From contig JBBILG010000105.1 of assembly GCA_037445085.1 (NCBI GenBank), positions 1 to 5,316 of the forward strand: 5,316 bases of DNA, in the 5' to 3' direction. This document shows, in pieces, positions 4,129 to 5,316 of the stretch; the first letter of the stretch is position 1; each line of letters begins with the position of its first letter. Both the position numbers and the translations under genes were made by a program. This stretch comes from JBBILG01 sp037445085 (GTDB lineage: Bacteria; Pseudomonadota; Gammaproteobacteria; Burkholderiales; Methylophilaceae). The notes below the pieces were generated by a model that worked only from the letters and a program-made list of their open reading frames with translations, ran no database searches and was not told where the DNA came from.

Positions 4129-5316
4129 TCATACTGGGTTTGTCCGGGGCGCTGACGCATGACCCTTCGGCCGCGCTCTATGTCGATGGCAGGCTGGTGG
4201 CAGCCGCAGAAGAGGAGCGTTTCGTCCGCGACAAGCATGCCAAGAACCGCATGCCCTACGAATCCGCGAGGTTCTGCCTGGAATTCGCCGGCATCAGGCC
4301 GGGCGAGGTGGACGCCGTCGCCATCCCCTATGCGCCCATTCCCCTGTTTGCCAGCCGGGCACGGTGGCACTATGCGAAGCGCTACTGGTATGCGCCGGAC
4401 CGCGCGCTGGACGCGATCTTCATGGGCAACCGCCGTTTCCATCGCTACAGGCAGCGCATCCAGTGGTGCTTGCAGCAACTGGGCTTCGACCTCGGAAAAA
4501 TCGAGATCGTCCCGGTCGAGCACCACCTTGCGCACGCTGCCAGCGCCTACCACTGTTCCGGCTTTCGGGAAAAGACCGCCATCCTGGGCATCGACGGCAA
4601 GGGCGAATACGCGACCACCTTCTTTGGCTGTGGCGAGAACGGCAAAATCCACAAGATCAAGGAATTTTACGATCCTGATTCGCTCGGCGGCCTGTACGGG
4701 GCGCTGACCGAGTACCTCGGTTTCGAGATGCTGGATGGCGAATACAAGGTCATGGGCATGGCGCCCTATGGCGACCCGCACAAATACGACCTGTCGCGCC
4801 TGGCGAAATTCGAGAACGGCGAGCTGGTCATCAATACCGACTATGCCAATGTCGTCGGCCTGCGCCGCCACAAGGAAAAGGGCAAGGGCTACTACTTCTC
4901 GCCCAAGTTGATCGAATGGCTGGGCGAGAAGCGCGACGGCGACATCGCCGATGAGCCCTACATCCACTATGCTGCCAGCGTGCAGGCGCTGTTCGAGAAG
5001 CTGGCACTGGAAATGATGGACCACTACCTGGGCGACATCCTCCGCGAAACCGGCCGGCTGGCCTTCGCCGGCGGCGGGGCGCTCAACGTCAAGCTCAACC
5101 AGAAGATCATCGCGCGCCCGGAAGTCAGGGAACTTTTCGTACAGCCGGCCTCGGGCGATGCCGGAACGGCGGTGGGCGCCGCCGCCTATGTGTCGGTGGC
5201 GCGCGGCGTGCCGGTGGAAAAGATGGAGCATGTCTACCTCGGCCCGCAGTACACCAACGAAGAGGTCATCGCCGCCTGCGCCAAGCACCCGGCACGGCCG
5301 GAATGGCAGAAGATCG
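4125..5316 (+). CDS. O-carbamoyltransferase, NodU/CmcH/TobZ family (3' end beyond the window)
   Basis: 397 codons of a protein whose family usually has about 550-620 residues; the missing part is most of the C-terminal YrdC-like domain. Family members use carbamoyl phosphate and ATP to make carbamoyl-adenylate and pass the carbamoyl group to a hydroxyl of a sugar or antibiotic. The N-terminal Kae1-like domain is clear. MIILGLSGALTHDPSAALY (1-19) and AAEEERFVRDKH (27-38) open it. VEHHLAHAASAY (131-142) supplies the metal-ligand histidines H133 and H137, GIDGKGE (155-161) gives D157, KVMGMAPYG (208-216) and GGGALNVKLN (316-325) are family signatures, and SGDAGTAVGA (343-352) gives D345. The four ligands match the iron site described for TobZ. 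The start is well supported by GAGG 4 nt upstream and the ATGA overlap with the kinase gene. That neighbour suggests an LPS-core or other envelope-sugar acceptor, comparable to WapO of P. aeruginosa, rather than a Nod factor or antibiotic. The acceptor is inferred. Confidence 0.95.
   Translation, partial: MIILGLSGALTHDPSAALYVDGRLVAAAEEERFVRDKHAKNRMPYESARFCLEFAGIRPGEVDAVAIPYAPIPLFASRARWHYAKRYWYAPDRALDAIFMGNRRFHRYRQRIQWCLQQLGFDLGKIEIVPVEHHLAHAASAYHCSGFREKTAILGIDGKGEYATTFFGCGENGKIHKIKEFYDPDSLGGLYGALTEYLGFEMLDGEYKVMGMAPYGDPHKYDLSRLAKFENGELVINTDYANVVGLRRHKEKGKGYYFSPKLIEWLGEKRDGDIADEPYIHYAASVQALFEKLALEMMDHYLGDILRETGRLAFAGGGALNVKLNQKIIARPEVRELFVQPASGDAGTAVGAAAYVSVARGVPVEKMEHVYLGPQYTNEEVIAACAKHPARPEWQKI

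Noticed and set aside
4074..5288. A 404-codon open frame on the minus strand opposite the carbamoyltransferase gene
   Set aside because: The plus-strand frame has every family motif of carbamoyltransferases. The antisense frame is open only because GC-rich codon use rarely gives stop codons there, and its translation shows no recognisable domain.
1..5316. Mobile element, integrase, attachment site, tRNA gene or CRISPR array
   Set aside because: I found no terminal repeats, transposase motifs, cloverleaf-like sequence or regularly spaced repeats; the window is filled by housekeeping and envelope genes.

Overview
The window is GC-rich (about two thirds by eye), gene-dense DNA from the chromosome of a Gram-negative bacterium. 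Lipid A acyltransferase and LPS-kinase genes require an LPS-bearing outer membrane. The ygfZ/ygfX pair, the codon use and the protein style fit a betaproteobacterium (for example Rhodocyclales or Nitrosomonadales) or a related gammaproteobacterium. The lineage is inferred; there is no rRNA or marker gene here to fix it. I see no mobile element, CRISPR array, tRNA or rRNA gene.

Layout. (1) Bases 1-68, minus strand: the first 22 codons of a hydrophobic protein running off the left edge, directly behind ygfZ. (2) 73-1107, minus: ygfZ, a folate-binding Fe-S cluster and tRNA-modification factor. (3) 1128-1598, plus: ygfX/cptA, a small two-helix inner-membrane protein, head to head with ygfZ with only 20 bp between the start codons. 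A good sigma70-type promoter for ygfZ lies inside the first codons of ygfX. (4) 1605-2522, minus: a lipid A acyltransferase of the LpxL/HtrB family. It converges on ygfX with 6 bp between the stop codons, and a large inverted repeat covers both gene ends. (5) 2523-2646: a 124-bp divergent intergenic region with two short inverted repeats. (6) 2647-4128, plus: a 493-residue protein with two tandem LPS-kinase-like (WaaP/InaA-type) domains. (7) 4125-5316, plus: the first 397 codons of a NodU/CmcH/TobZ-family O-carbamoyltransferase, overlapping the kinase gene by ATGA and cut by the right edge.

How the genes fit together. ygfZ and ygfX are a housekeeping pair whose divergent order resembles Escherichia coli, but sdhE (cptB), which precedes ygfX there, is absent. 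The right half is about the cell envelope. The acyltransferase would complete lipid A acylation. The divergent kinase-carbamoyltransferase pair looks like a translationally coupled unit that decorates LPS core sugars, or another cell-surface glycan, with phosphate and carbamoyl groups. As I recall it, the Pseudomonas aeruginosa core-LPS cluster also places WaaP-type kinase genes next to the carbamoyltransferase gene wapO. The main novelty candidates are this two-gene module with its fused, motif-asymmetric double kinase, and the compact regulatory architecture at the three gene junctions.
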